Shown here: positions 16,982 through 24,976 of the stretch, one piece after another
How the letters are laid out: the number at the start of each line of letters is the position of its first letter
How positions within the stretch are numbered: the stretch's first letter is position 1
Assembly (NCBI GenBank): GCA_900545495.1
Contig: UQZJ01000010.1
Location: 1 to 64,000, forward strand
DNA length: 64,000 nucleotides
Reading direction: 5' to 3'
From: an uncultured Eubacteriales bacterium
Lineage (GTDB): Bacteria > Bacillota > Clostridia > Oscillospirales > Oscillospiraceae
Notes under the pieces: model-generated
Seen by the model: the letters and a program-made list of their open reading frames with translations, nothing else
What the model was told of the DNA's origin: nothing
The model's database searches: none
Position numbers and translations under genes: made by a program

Positions 16982-17704
16982 ATGGAACGAGCAGATGGCC
17001 GGAAGACCAACGAGCTGCGGCCCGTGGAGATGACGGCGGACTTTACGAAATTTGCGGAGGGCAGCGTGCTCATCCGCTGCGGTGATACGGTGGTGCTGTG
17101 CAACGCCTCGGTGGAGGATCGCGTGCCGCCCCATGTGCGGCCCGGCCACGGCTGGGTCACGGCGGAGTATTCCATGCTGCCCCGCGCCAATCGGGAGCGC
17201 AGCCGCCGGGACGTGGACAAGCTGAAGCTGTCCGGCCGCAGCGCGGAGATCCAGCGGCTCATCGGCCGCAGCCTGCGGGCGGCGGTGGATATGTCCCTGC
17301 TGGGCGAGCGCACCATCACCATCGACTGCGACGTATTGCAGGGCGACGGCGGTACCCGTACCGCCTCTGTCACCGGCGGCTTTGCGGCGCTGGCGCTGGC
17401 GTGCCGCCGTCTGGTGGAGCGCGGCGACCTCCGCCGTATGCCCATCCGGCACTATGTGGCGGGCGTCTCCGCCGGTATCGTGGCGGAAACGCCCATGCTG
17501 GATCTGCAATATTCGGAGGATAGCCGGGCGCAGGTGGATCTGAACTGCATCATGAACGAGCTGGGCGAGATCATCGAGATCCAGGGTACCGGCGAGGGCC
17601 GCGCCTTCAGCCTGAAGGAGCAGCAGGAGCTGGTGGAGCTGTGCGCCAAGGGCAACCGGGAGCTGATCCGGAAACAGAAAGAGCTGCTGGGGGAGATACT
17701 GTGA
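16982..17704 (+). CDS. rph: Ribonuclease PH
   Basis: A 240-residue phosphorolytic 3'-5' exoribonuclease that trims tRNA 3' ends. Family signatures are plain: RADGRKTNELRP at the start, HVRPGHGWVTAEYSMLPRA, and the phosphate-site SGRSAEIQRLIGRSLRA followed by CDVLQGDGGTRTAS. Length is normal. It follows ftsY by 11 bases with a GGAGG site, and its stop shares one base with the rdgB start. Confidence 0.97.
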   Translation: MERADGRKTNELRPVEMTADFTKFAEGSVLIRCGDTVVLCNASVEDRVPPHVRPGHGWVTAEYSMLPRANRERSRRDVDKLKLSGRSAEIQRLIGRSLRAAVDMSLLGERTITIDCDVLQGDGGTRTASVTGGFAALALACRRLVERGDLRRMPIRHYVAGVSAGIVAETPMLDLQYSEDSRAQVDLNCIMNELGEIIEIQGTGEGRAFSLKEQQELVELCAKGNRELIRKQKELLGEIL

Positions 17705-18309
17705 TGAAATTTGTACTTGCCTCCCATAACAAGGGAAAACTGGCCGAGATGCAGGCCGTATTGGCCGAGCTGGGCATCGAGGTGGTGATGCCCGCCGAGC
17801 TGGGCATCGACGTGGACGTGGAGGAGACGGGGGAGACGTTTGCGGAGAACGCGGCGCTGAAGGCCAAGGCCATTATGGCCGCCAGCGGTCTGCCCGCCAT
17901 TGCCGATGACTCCGGCCTGTGCGTCAAGTGGCTCAACGGCGCACCCGGCGTCTACTCCGCCCGCTACGGCGGATTGGACGATGACGCGGCACGCTATCGT
18001 CTGCTGCTGCAAAATCTGCGGGGCGCCACGGATCGCAGCGCCTATTTCCACACCGCCATCGTCTGCGCCTTCCCCAACGGGGACGTGCTGACGGCGGAGG
18101 GGGACTGTCACGGCGCCATCGCCTTTGCCCCCATGGGCGACGGCGGCTTCGGCTACGATCCGGTGTTTCTGGTGCCGTCCCTGCGCAAGACCTTCGCCCA
18201 GCTGACGCCGGAGGAGAAGAACGCCATCTCTCACCGGGGCAACGCCCTCCGGGCATTTGCGGCGGAGCTGAGGGAATATCTGACCAATAACGGAAGTTTG
18301 GAGAAATAA
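17704..18309 (+). CDS. rdgB: XTP/dITP diphosphatase (Ham1 family)
   Basis: A 201-residue enzyme that hydrolyses non-canonical purine nucleotides such as XTP and dITP to prevent mutagenesis. The N-terminal motif FVLASHNKGKLAEM, the GETFAENAALKAKA loop, PAIADDSGL and FGYDPVF are all present. The ATG at 17704 overlaps the rph stop as TGATG, so translation is coupled. The rph-rdgB pair is a common gene order. Confidence 0.97.
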   Translation: MKFVLASHNKGKLAEMQAVLAELGIEVVMPAELGIDVDVEETGETFAENAALKAKAIMAASGLPAIADDSGLCVKWLNGAPGVYSARYGGLDDDAARYRLLLQNLRGATDRSAYFHTAIVCAFPNGDVLTAEGDCHGAIAFAPMGDGGFGYDPVFLVPSLRKTFAQLTPEEKNAISHRGNALRAFAAELREYLTNNGSLEK

Positions 18310-18312
18310 GCT

Positions 18313-18633
18313 ATGGAACTGACAAGCAAACAGAGGGCCCAGCTGCGGGGCCTTGCCAACGACATCGACACCATCGTGCAGGTGGGAAAGGACGGCATCG
18401 GCGACAACCTGATCAAGCAGGTCAACGATGCACTGGCGGCGCGGGAGCTCATCAAGGGCCGCGTACTGGAGAACTCCATGCTCACCGCACGGGAGGCGGC
18501 GGAGCAGCTGTCTGTTGCCGCCCGCTGCGAGGTGGTGCAGGTCATCGGCAGCAAGTTCGTGCTCTACCGGATGCAGCACGACAAGAGCAAGCGGAAGATC
18601 GAGCTGGTAAAGGCCAGACGTACCGGCAACTGA
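18313..18633 (+). CDS. yhbY: YhbY-family RNA-binding protein (CRM domain)
   Basis: A 106-residue protein consisting of one CRS1/YhbY (CRM) domain: LTSKQRAQLRGLAND, then VQVGKDGIGDNLIKQV and a GSKFVLYR near the end. It binds pre-50S ribosomal particles in known examples. The spacing to rdgB is 3 bases. It fits the ribosome and RNA theme of this operon. Confidence 0.95.
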   Translation: MELTSKQRAQLRGLANDIDTIVQVGKDGIGDNLIKQVNDALAARELIKGRVLENSMLTAREAAEQLSVAARCEVVQVIGSKFVLYRMQHDKSKRKIELVKARRTGN

Positions 18634-18634
18634 G

Positions 18635-19828
18635 ATGAGGATCGGCATTTACGGCGGGACCTTCGACCCGCCCCACAACGGGCATATCGCGGCGGCGAAG
18701 GCCGCCATGGAACGGCTGGCGCTGGACAAGCTGCTGCTGATCCCCACGTTTATCCCGCCCCACAAGGCACTGCCGGCGGGGGCGGCGTCGCCCGCCCAGC
18801 GTCACGATATGGCGGTGTTGGCCACGGCGGAGCTGGGTAAAAAAGCCGAGGTGCTGGACGTGGAGCTGGAACGCGGCGGCCCCAGCTATACATGGGAGAC
18901 GCTGCATCTGCTGCGGGAACGGTATCCGGAGGATGAGCTGTGGCTGCTGATGGGGTCGGATATGTTCCTGACCCTGCAGGACTGGCGGGAGCCGCGGCAG
19001 GTGATGGCGCTGGCCCGCATCGGTGCGTTCAGCCGATTGGAGAGCGGCGAGGAGGCGGCGTTTGCCCGGCAGAAGGCATTTCTGGAGCGGGAGTACGGCG
19101 CGGATGTGACCATCATCCCCAACCCGCAGGTGGTGGAGCTGTCCTCCACAGAGGCGCGGCAGACGCTGGCGCAGGGGGGCGGGGCAGAGCTCCTGCCCGC
19201 CGCCGTATACGGCTATATCCTGCGGGAGAGGCTGTACGGCACTCATAGGGAGCTGACGGGGCTGACGCCGGACGAGCTGCGGCCCATCGCCCTGAGCTAT
19301 CTCAAGCCCAAGCGGATGCCCCATGTGCTTGGCACGGAGCAGGAGGCGGTACGGCTCACCCGGCGCTACGGCGGCGACGAAACACAGGCACGCATCGCGG
19401 CGCTGCTCCACGACTGCACAAAAAAGCTGGAGATGCCGGAGCAGCTGGCGCTGTGCAAGCAGTACGGCATCGAGCTGGACGCGCTGGAGCAAAAGGCGCT
19501 GAAGCTGCTGCACAGCAAGACCGGCGCGGCCATCGCCCGCAGCGTGTTCGGCGTGGAGGACGCGGTGTACGACGCCATCTGGTATCACACCACCGGTAGG
19601 CCGGACATGACCCGGCTGGAGAAGATCCTCTATCTGGCGGATTACATCGAGCCCAGCCGGGATTTCCCCGGCGTGGAGGAGCTGCGGAAGGCCGTATACG
19701 AGGATCTGGACCACGGTCTGCTGCTGGGGCTGAGCATGACCATACAGGAGATGGAGGAGATGGGGAATCCCGTCCACCATCAGACCCGTGATGCGCGGGA
19801 CTATTTATTGAAAAGAGGGATACGATGA
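18635..19828 (+). CDS. nadD: Fused nicotinate-nucleotide adenylyltransferase / YqeK HD hydrolase
   Basis: A 397-residue two-domain protein. Residues 1-205 are NadD (GIYGGTFDPPHNGH with the HxGH-type nucleotidyl transfer motif, and LSSTEAR), which makes NaAD in NAD synthesis. Residues 210-397 are an HD-domain YqeK hydrolase, with LLHDCTKK and HTTGRPDM; YqeK proteins cleave Ap4A. In Bacillus these are two adjacent genes, here joined in one frame. It starts one base after yhbY and overlaps rsfS by 4 bases. Confidence 0.95.
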   Translation: MRIGIYGGTFDPPHNGHIAAAKAAMERLALDKLLLIPTFIPPHKALPAGAASPAQRHDMAVLATAELGKKAEVLDVELERGGPSYTWETLHLLRERYPEDELWLLMGSDMFLTLQDWREPRQVMALARIGAFSRLESGEEAAFARQKAFLEREYGADVTIIPNPQVVELSSTEARQTLAQGGGAELLPAAVYGYILRERLYGTHRELTGLTPDELRPIALSYLKPKRMPHVLGTEQEAVRLTRRYGGDETQARIAALLHDCTKKLEMPEQLALCKQYGIELDALEQKALKLLHSKTGAAIARSVFGVEDAVYDAIWYHTTGRPDMTRLEKILYLADYIEPSRDFPGVEELRKAVYEDLDHGLLLGLSMTIQEMEEMGNPVHHQTRDARDYLLKRGIR

Positions 19829-20193
19829 AGACACCGAAGGAATTGGCACTGCTGGCGGCCCGCGCGCTGTCGGACAAGAAGGGCAAGGAGATCCAGGCGC
19901 TGGAGATCGCCGATCTGACCACACTGGCGGATTATTTTGTGCTGGCCACCGGCTCCAGCAACACCCAGATCAACGCGCTGGTGGACAACGTGGAGAAGGT
20001 GCTGCATGAGGAGGCCGGCGAGGAGCCGCTGCACCGGGAGGGCTACCGCGGCGGCACTTGGGTGCTGCTGGACTACGGCTGCATCGCCGTCCATGTGTTC
20101 AACCACGAGGCCCGGGAGTTCTACGGTTTGGAGCGTCTGTGGCGGGACGGCAAGCCGCTGGATCTGACCGGCGTTACCGACGAGCGGGAATAA
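19825..20193 (+). CDS. rsfS: Ribosomal silencing factor RsfS
   Basis: A 122-residue RsfS/Iojap protein, which binds L14 and blocks subunit joining in poor conditions. Typical features are TLADYFVLATGSSNTQINAL, the VDNVEKVLHEE helix and YGCIAVHVFNHEAREFY. The start overlaps nadD-yqeK in the ATGA arrangement. It is the final gene of the operon, ahead of a strong terminator. Confidence 0.97.
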   Translation: MKTPKELALLAARALSDKKGKEIQALEIADLTTLADYFVLATGSSNTQINALVDNVEKVLHEEAGEEPLHREGYRGGTWVLLDYGCIAVHVFNHEAREFYGLERLWRDGKPLDLTGVTDERE

Positions 20194-20204
20194 GCGAAAT
20201 AGAT

Positions 20205-20241
20205 AAAGCATCAGGCCGCTTTCAGCGGCCTGATGCTTTTT
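20205..20241 (+). terminator. Terminator of the smc operon
   Basis: A 16-bp stem (20205-20220 with 20224-20239), TTC loop and a T run ending at 20241. Confidence 0.95.
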
Positions 20242-20277
20242 GCAGCTTTATTTTTTTCTTGGATAAAATAGCAGCGA

Positions 20278-20805
20278 CTATCGTGGTTCATAGTGATACA
20301 TGACTGTTTTTGTAGCAGGAAAAACATTTAACAGGCGATAATGGATCGTCACATCCATATCACAGTTATCGGAAATAAACCGGTCGCTCAAGCATAGGAC
20401 AACAAAATCACTGCTGTCTACTGCGAGAGCACATCTCTCACTCAATACGGTGGCATATTTCTCCCAAAAAGCAGCTTGTAAAAACCCGCCGCCTAATCCT
20501 GCCATCGTTCCGTCATACCCATCAAATCCGCCATCGGGGCATAAGTAGAAATCGTGGAACTCATCGCAGCTTACAGAAGTGACAACAGCAGGAAGCCATG
20601 ATGTGTTGCGGACATGCAGATTGTACACATATAGCACTTCGTCCGAATCGCCAGCTGTTTCGGAAAATTCTCTTGTGGGCAGCGTTGCTCCCACTATGGA
20701 GAAGTTTGGGATCCCTTTCAATGCTACGGCTAATATGGCGGCTACAGCAACGATCAGCAGCAAACCATGAATGTGCTTTTTTGAAAAACGGTGATCCTGC
20801 ATCAT
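20278..20805 (-). CDS. Membrane-anchored hypothetical protein
   Basis: A 175-residue protein with one N-terminal hydrophobic segment (about residues 13-35, LLLIVAVAAILAVALKG), behaving as a signal anchor, and an extracytoplasmic domain of about 140 residues with four or more Cys (for example SVSCDEFHDFYLC and SERCALAV). AAAGGGG lies ahead of the ATG at 20805. Base composition is visibly more AT-rich than its neighbours, which hints at recent transfer. I do not recognise the family. Confidence 0.65.
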   Translation of the reverse strand: MMQDHRFSKKHIHGLLLIVAVAAILAVALKGIPNFSIVGATLPTREFSETAGDSDEVLYVYNLHVRNTSWLPAVVTSVSCDEFHDFYLCPDGGFDGYDGTMAGLGGGFLQAAFWEKYATVLSERCALAVDSSDFVVLCLSDRFISDNCDMDVTIHYRLLNVFPATKTVMYHYEPR

Positions 20806-20996
20806 GCGACACCCCTTTCGTCATATACTCGCAGGCTGATCTCCTCGGTGCTGATTGTTGTCGCTTTGCAACTTTTTTGCCTGCAAATTTTTCTATTCTC
20901 GTTCGTTGACGAATTTTTAAGAAACGGCAATACAGCGCAGAATAATACAATCATATATTACATCACCCCATAACTGGCATTGCGCCTATGTAAAAC

Positions 20997-21016
20997 GGAC
21001 GGTTTTCTTGCCGTCA
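20997..21016 (-). terminator. Possible terminator of the small HTH gene
   Basis: On the minus strand a short stem (complement of CCGTC 21011-21015 and GACGG 20998-21002) is followed by CGTTTTAC. The stop codon of the HTH gene at 21014-21016 overlaps the stem. The stem is only about 5-6 bp, so this is tentative. Confidence 0.45.
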
Positions 21017-21217
21017 AGGTATGATCCGCACCACGTCGTTGGGCGTGCAGCCCACCAATCGGCACAGCTTTTCCAGCGTGACCATGGTGATGTTCCGGTT
21101 CTTTCTCAGGGAATCCGGCGTCTTGTTGTCGATGCCGTTTTGCAGCAGGTAGTATTGGGATACGCCATTTTTGCGCATGGTTTCCCACAGAGGACTGTAA
21201 TCAAAAATGGCGTTCAC
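21014..21217 (-). CDS. Small Cro/CI-type HTH protein
   Basis: A 67-residue single-domain DNA-binding protein with the compact HTH pattern FDYSPLWETMRKNGVSQYYL, then ITMVTLEKLCRLVGCTPNDV, as in small Firmicute Xre/YozG-like regulators. The start is read as GTG at 21217; the ribosome site is weak. It lies 58 bases downstream of the second HTH gene in the same direction. Confidence 0.75.
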   Translation of the reverse strand: MNAIFDYSPLWETMRKNGVSQYYLLQNGIDNKTPDSLRKNRNITMVTLEKLCRLVGCTPNDVVRIIP

Positions 21218-21275
21218 CCCCGTTGCATAGCTGATAGCTTCATTTGAAAGCGGCCTGAGGCTTTATTTGGAAGAT

Positions 21276-21497
21276 TCACTTTTTCCGCGGATACGGCTGC
21301 ACCGTGTCGGTGCGGCACAGCAGGTAGTCTACGCTGACACCGTAAAGGTCGGCCAGCGCACACAGCAGGTCATCGGTCAGCGGCTGTGTCCCGGTCTCCA
21401 CATAGCTATATTTGCGCTGTGTGATGCCGATGGCGTCCGCCACCTGCTGCTGTGTCATGTCGTGGTCATCCCGCAGATCCTTGATGCGGTTCTTCAT
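21276..21497 (-). CDS. Xre-family transcriptional regulator
   Basis: A 73-residue HTH protein: LRDDHDMTQQQVADAIGITQ is the helix-turn-helix and SYVETGTQPLTDDLLCALAD the following helices, the standard single-domain Xre fold. The start at 21497 follows CGGAGGTG. It is transcribed away from a divergent gene at 21606 across a symmetrical operator-promoter region, so it likely represses both itself and that gene. Confidence 0.85.
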   Translation of the reverse strand: MKNRIKDLRDDHDMTQQQVADAIGITQRKYSYVETGTQPLTDDLLCALADLYGVSVDYLLCRTDTVQPYPRKK

Positions 21498-21531
21498 GCC
21501 AACACCTCCGTCGCCAGATAGTCCTGCCGAC

Positions 21532-21561
21532 ACTATAAGGTAGATAAAATTTATCTGTCGA
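21532..21561 (-). promoter_or_regulatory. Minus promoter of the Xre gene
   Basis: TCGACA (complement of 21556-21561), an 18-base spacer and TATAGT (complement of 21532-21537). The spacer holds the palindrome at 21542-21556. Confidence 0.65.
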
Positions 21562-21581
21562 CATATAGATAAAATATATCT
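21542..21581. promoter_or_regulatory. Pair of Xre operators, AGATAAAATTTATCT and AGATAAAATATATCT
   Basis: Two 15-base palindromes at 21542-21556 and 21567-21581, 25 bases centre to centre. They flank the shared TGTCGACA at 21556-21563, which provides the -35 of both divergent promoters. The symmetry is what an autoregulating Xre protein would need. Confidence 0.75.
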
Positions 21582-21586
21582 AAAAT
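21558..21586 (+). promoter_or_regulatory. Plus promoter of the 64-codon gene
   Basis: TCGACA at 21558-21563, a 17-base spacer and TAAAAT at 21581-21586. Operator 2 occupies the spacer. Confidence 0.65.
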
Positions 21587-21605
21587 AAGGCAGAGGGGTG
21601 GGAAA

Positions 21606-21800
21606 ATGGCGGACTATAAGGCCATGTATCTGGCGGCGATGGACGCCATGGAGCAGGCGGTGACGCTGCTCATCGAGGCTCAGCGCAGGTGCGAGGAGCT
21701 GTATGTGACCTCCTGCGCCCGCGAGGAGGAGCTGCTGCGTAAAAATTGTCATTTTGACGAAATACAGGGCTTGACAATCGGCAAAAAAGAGATAAAATAG
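21606..21800 (+). CDS. Small coiled-coil protein, 64 residues
   Basis: A 64-residue mostly helical protein (ADYKAMYLAAMDAMEQAVTL, then AQRRCEELY). The pattern 'YK-MY ... A ... AQ ... E-LY' is shared with the 51-residue protein at 56374-56529, so the two are paralogues. Small proteins of this type are common in Oscillospiraceae, but no function is assigned. AGAGGGGTGG precedes the ATG. The promoter of leuS lies inside its last 11 codons. Confidence 0.75.
   Translation: MADYKAMYLAAMDAMEQAVTLLIEAQRRCEELYVTSCAREEELLRKNCHFDEIQGLTIGKKEIK
21768..21795 (+). promoter_or_regulatory. Promoter of leuS
   Basis: A consensus TTGACA at 21768-21773, 16-base spacer and TAAAAT at 21790-21795. It lies within the end of the upstream gene and starts transcription near 21802, at the head of the T-box leader. 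Confidence 0.85.
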
Positions 21801-21801
21801 G

Positions 21802-22071
21802 CTGTAATATCGCAGTATGCAAGGATGGGAAAAAGACGAGGCAGGCCCGCCGAAAGAGAGCCGGCGGCTGGTGTGAGCCGGTGGGGGCGCTTCGTTGTAC
21901 TGGCCCCGGAGCATTCCGCCTGAACAGGGCGGGACGGAGGCGCACCGTTACAGGCGCAGCCCCTTGTAAGAGGGGGACTGAGCGCCGTGCAGGCAACTGG
22001 CGGCGATAGCAGGGTGGTAACACGTTTTGACACGTCCCTGACCGTTTTTCGGCGGTCAGGGATGTTTTTTT
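21802..22071 (+). ncRNA. T-box leader of leuS
   Basis: A 270-base leader with the T-box core AGGGTGGTAACACG at 22011-22024 (TGGT, which pairs with the uncharged tRNA end, at 22014-22017). The AGGG of the core can pair with CCCT at 22036-22039, giving the antiterminator. The competing terminator is a 12-bp stem (22033-22044 with 22053-22064) and a T run at 22064-22071. Stem I has the AGAGAG element at about 21855. The leucine specifier codon was not resolved with certainty; CTT at 21890-21892 is one candidate. Confidence 0.92.
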
Positions 22072-22106
22072 GTAAGCAAACAAATTCAGATAGAAGGAGA
22101 AACAGC

Positions 22107-24617
22107 ATGAATTACGATTTTGCGGCCATTGAAAAGAAGTGGCAGGATAACTGGGAAAAGACAAAGCCCTACGCCGCTATTACCGGCGACACGACCCGCC
22201 CCAAGTTCTACGGGCTCATCGAGTTCCCGTACCCCAGCGCGGCCGGCCTCCATGTAGGACATCCCCGGCCCTTTACCGCCATCGATATCGTCACCCGGAA
22301 AAAGCGCATGGAGGGCTATAATGTCCTGTTCCCCATCGGCTATGACGCCTTCGGCCTGCCCACGGAGAACTTCGCCATCAAAAACCACATCCATCCCTCC
22401 ATCGTCACCAAGGAGAACATCAAGAACTTCACCCGCCAGCTGAAGATGCTGGGCTATGGCTTTGACTGGGATCGCTGCGTGGACACCACCGACCCCCAGT
22501 ATTACAAGTGGACCCAGTGGATCTTCCTGCAGCTCTTTAAGCACGGTCTTGCTTACAAGGCCACCATGCCCGTGAACTGGTGCACCAGCTGCAAGTGCGT
22601 GCTGGCCAACGAGGAAGTGGTGGAGGGCGTGTGCGAGCGCTGCGGCAGCGAGGTCATCCGCAAGGAGAAGAGCCAGTGGATGCTGGGCATCACCAAGTAC
22701 GCCGACCGGCTTATCGACGATCTGGACGGCGTGGACTTCGTGGAGCGCGTCAAGACCCAGCAGCGCAACTGGATCGGCCGCTCCACCGGTACGGAGCTGA
22801 CCTTCAAGACCAACACCGAGGACGACATCACCGTGTACACCACCCGTGCCGACACGCTGTTCGGCACCACCTATGTGGTCATTTCCCCGGAGCATCCCCT
22901 GCTGAAGAAGTGGCAGCCCATCATCCGCAACTGGGACGAGGTGGCCGCCTATCAGGACGCCGCAGCCCGCAAGAGCGACTTTGAGCGCGGCGAGCTGAAT
23001 AAGGACAAGACCGGCGTGCGCATCGACGGCATCGAGGTCATGAACCCCGTGACCCACAAGGCGCTGCCCATGTTCGTCTCCGACTATGTCCTCATGGGCT
23101 ATGGCACCGGCATCGTCATGGGCGTACCCGGCCACGACCAGCGCGACTGGGACTTTGCCACCAAGTTTGGCCTGCCCATCGTGGAGGTGGTCGCCGGCGG
23201 CGACGTGACCAAGGAGGCATTTGTGGCCAAGGACAACAAGGCCATCATGGTCAACTCCGGCTTCCTCAACGGCATGACCGTGAAGGAGGCCATCCCCGCC
23301 ATGAAGAAGTACGCCGTGGAGCAGGGCTTCGGCAAGGAAAAGGTCAATTTCAAGCTGCGCGACTGGGTGTTCTCCCGTCAGCGCTATTGGGGCGAGCCCA
23401 TCCCGCTGGTGAACTGCCCCAAGTGCGGCTGGGTGCCTATCCCCGAAAGCGAGCTGCCGCTGGTGCTGCCGCAGGTGGAGAGCTACGAGCCCACCGACGA
23501 CGGCGAAAGCCCCCTGAGCAAGATGACCGACTGGGTCAACACCACCTGCCCCTGCTGCGGCGGCCCCGCCAAGCGCGAGACCGACACCATGCCCCAGTGG
23601 GCCGGCTCCAGCTGGTACTTCCTGCGCTATATGGATCCCCACAACGACAAGGAGCTGGTGTCCAAGGAGGCTGAGGAGTACTGGGGCCCCGTGGACTGGT
23701 ACAACGGCGGCATGGAGCACACCACCCTCCACCTGCTGTACAGCCGTTTCTGGCACAAATTCCTCTATGATATCGGCGTGGTACACACCCCGGAGCCCTA
23801 CGCCAAGCGCACCAGCCACGGCATGATCCTGGGCAAGAACCCCCACTATGTGGGCAACGCCGCCACCGAGGAGGAGAAGCAGGCGCTGCGGGAGAAGTAC
23901 GGCGCACAGGCCGAGCGCCCCGCCGTGAAGATGTCCAAGTCTCTGGGCAACGTGGTGAACCCCGATGACGTCATCAAGGCCTACGGCGCCGACACCATGC
24001 GCCTGTATATCATGTTCATCGGCGATTTTGAAAAGACCGCCTCCTGGTCCGATGAGGCCGTCAAGGGCTCCAAGCGCTTTCTCGACCGTGTGTGGAAGCT
24101 GATGGATATGGCGCAGCCGGATGAGAACATCTCCGAGGGCAATATGGCCGCCATTCACAAGACCATCAAGAAGGTCGGCGACGATATCGAGGAGCTGAAG
24201 CTCAACACTGCCATCGCCGCCATGATGGCGCTGGTCAACGACTTCTACGCCAAGGGTCTCACCAAGGGCGATCTGGAGCAGCTCCTGCTGCTGCTGAGCC
24301 CCTTCGTCCCCCATATCGTGGAGGAGATGTGGGAGCAGCTGGGCTTCGCCGCCAAGTACGGCAAGATGGCCATGCAGATGCCCTGGCCCGTGTACGACGC
24401 CGCCAAGACCGTGGACGCTACGATGGAGATGGCGGTGCAGGTCAACGGCAAGCTTCGCGGCACCATCGTGATGCCCACCGACTCCGAGGAGGCCGCCGTG
24501 GTGGCCGCCGCCATGGAGAACGAGCGGGTCAAGAAGGCCGTGGAGGGCATGAACGTGGTCAAGACCATCCTTGTCAAGAACAAGCTGGTGAACCTGATCG
24601 TCAAGCCTGCCAAGTAA
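22107..24617 (+). CDS. leuS: Leucyl-tRNA synthetase
   Basis: An 836-residue class I synthetase of bacterial LeuRS size. The HIGH motif appears as SAAGLHVGHPRPF, the editing (CP1) domain spans about residues 220-420 with the TTRADTLFGTTYVV strand, and the KMSKS loop is VKMSKSLGNVVNPDDV near 615. Cys pairs (CTSCKC and NCPKCGW, CPCCGG) form zinc ribbons. The ATG at 22107 has AAGGAGA. It is expressed when tRNA-Leu is uncharged, via the T-box upstream. Confidence 0.98.
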   Translation: MNYDFAAIEKKWQDNWEKTKPYAAITGDTTRPKFYGLIEFPYPSAAGLHVGHPRPFTAIDIVTRKKRMEGYNVLFPIGYDAFGLPTENFAIKNHIHPSIVTKENIKNFTRQLKMLGYGFDWDRCVDTTDPQYYKWTQWIFLQLFKHGLAYKATMPVNWCTSCKCVLANEEVVEGVCERCGSEVIRKEKSQWMLGITKYADRLIDDLDGVDFVERVKTQQRNWIGRSTGTELTFKTNTEDDITVYTTRADTLFGTTYVVISPEHPLLKKWQPIIRNWDEVAAYQDAAARKSDFERGELNKDKTGVRIDGIEVMNPVTHKALPMFVSDYVLMGYGTGIVMGVPGHDQRDWDFATKFGLPIVEVVAGGDVTKEAFVAKDNKAIMVNSGFLNGMTVKEAIPAMKKYAVEQGFGKEKVNFKLRDWVFSRQRYWGEPIPLVNCPKCGWVPIPESELPLVLPQVESYEPTDDGESPLSKMTDWVNTTCPCCGGPAKRETDTMPQWAGSSWYFLRYMDPHNDKELVSKEAEEYWGPVDWYNGGMEHTTLHLLYSRFWHKFLYDIGVVHTPEPYAKRTSHGMILGKNPHYVGNAATEEEKQALREKYGAQAERPAVKMSKSLGNVVNPDDVIKAYGADTMRLYIMFIGDFEKTASWSDEAVKGSKRFLDRVWKLMDMAQPDENISEGNMAAIHKTIKKVGDDIEELKLNTAIAAMMALVNDFYAKGLTKGDLEQLLLLLSPFVPHIVEEMWEQLGFAAKYGKMAMQMPWPVYDAAKTVDATMEMAVQVNGKLRGTIVMPTDSEEAAVVAAAMENERVKKAVEGMNVVKTILVKNKLVNLIVKPAK

Positions 24618-24643
24618 AATTGCAGTTTTTTGCGGGAAATAGC

Positions 24644-24672
24644 TTGACAAGGTGCGATTTCATCGGTATAAT
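24644..24672 (+). promoter_or_regulatory. Consensus promoter of rpsU
   Basis: TTGACA at 24644-24649, 17-base spacer and TATAAT at 24667-24672: a perfect match for the vegetative sigma factor, as expected for a ribosomal protein gene. Confidence 0.92.
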
Positions 24673-24705
24673 ACACCCGTTAGTCATGCGAATGGCTCTT
24701 AAAGA

Positions 24706-24728
24706 GCGCCCTGGAAATAGCCGGGCGC
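24706..24728 (+). promoter_or_regulatory. Hairpin in the rpsU leader
   Basis: GCGCCC (24706-24711) pairs with GGGCGC (24723-24728) around an 11-base loop, just ahead of the ribosome site GGAGGGAGGG. It may be an S21 autoregulation site; this is inference from position only. Confidence 0.5.
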
Positions 24729-24749
24729 ATCGGAGGGAGGGAAATATAG

Positions 24750-24935
24750 ATGTCTGAAGTTCACGTCAAGGAAGGCGAGTCCCTGGACAGCGCTCTGAAG
24801 CGTTTCAAGAGAAGCTGCGCCAAGGCAGGCGTTCTGGCCGAGGTGCGTAAGAGAGAGTGCTATGAAAGCCCCAGTGTCAAGCGCCGCAAGAAGTCCGAGG
24901 CCGCACGCAAGAACCGCAATAAGCGTTATTATTAA
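24750..24935 (+). CDS. rpsU: 30S ribosomal protein S21
   Basis: A 61-residue basic protein with the S21 pattern VKEGESLDSALKRFKRSCAK and an Arg/Lys-rich tail (KRRKKSEAARKNRNKRYY). It binds the 3' end region of 16S rRNA during initiation. Strong promoter and a very good ribosome site. Confidence 0.97.
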   Translation: MSEVHVKEGESLDSALKRFKRSCAKAGVLAEVRKRECYESPSVKRRKKSEAARKNRNKRYY

Positions 24936-24941
24936 TGGCAA

Positions 24942-24976
24942 AAGAGCCTGGGGGTCCATCCCTCAGGCTCTTACTT
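24942..24976. terminator. Terminator shared by rpsU and the convergent gene
   Basis: A stem AAGAGCCTG (24942-24950) with CAGGCTCTT (24964-24972) extended by GGG/CCC in the loop region, then ACTTTTTC. The minus-strand neighbour stops at 24971, inside the 3' arm. Confidence 0.8.

Noticed and set aside
22086..24650. An 854-codon open frame opposite leuS
   Set aside because: Shadow frame of a long GC-rich gene; low-complexity His/Gly/Leu-rich product and no start signal.
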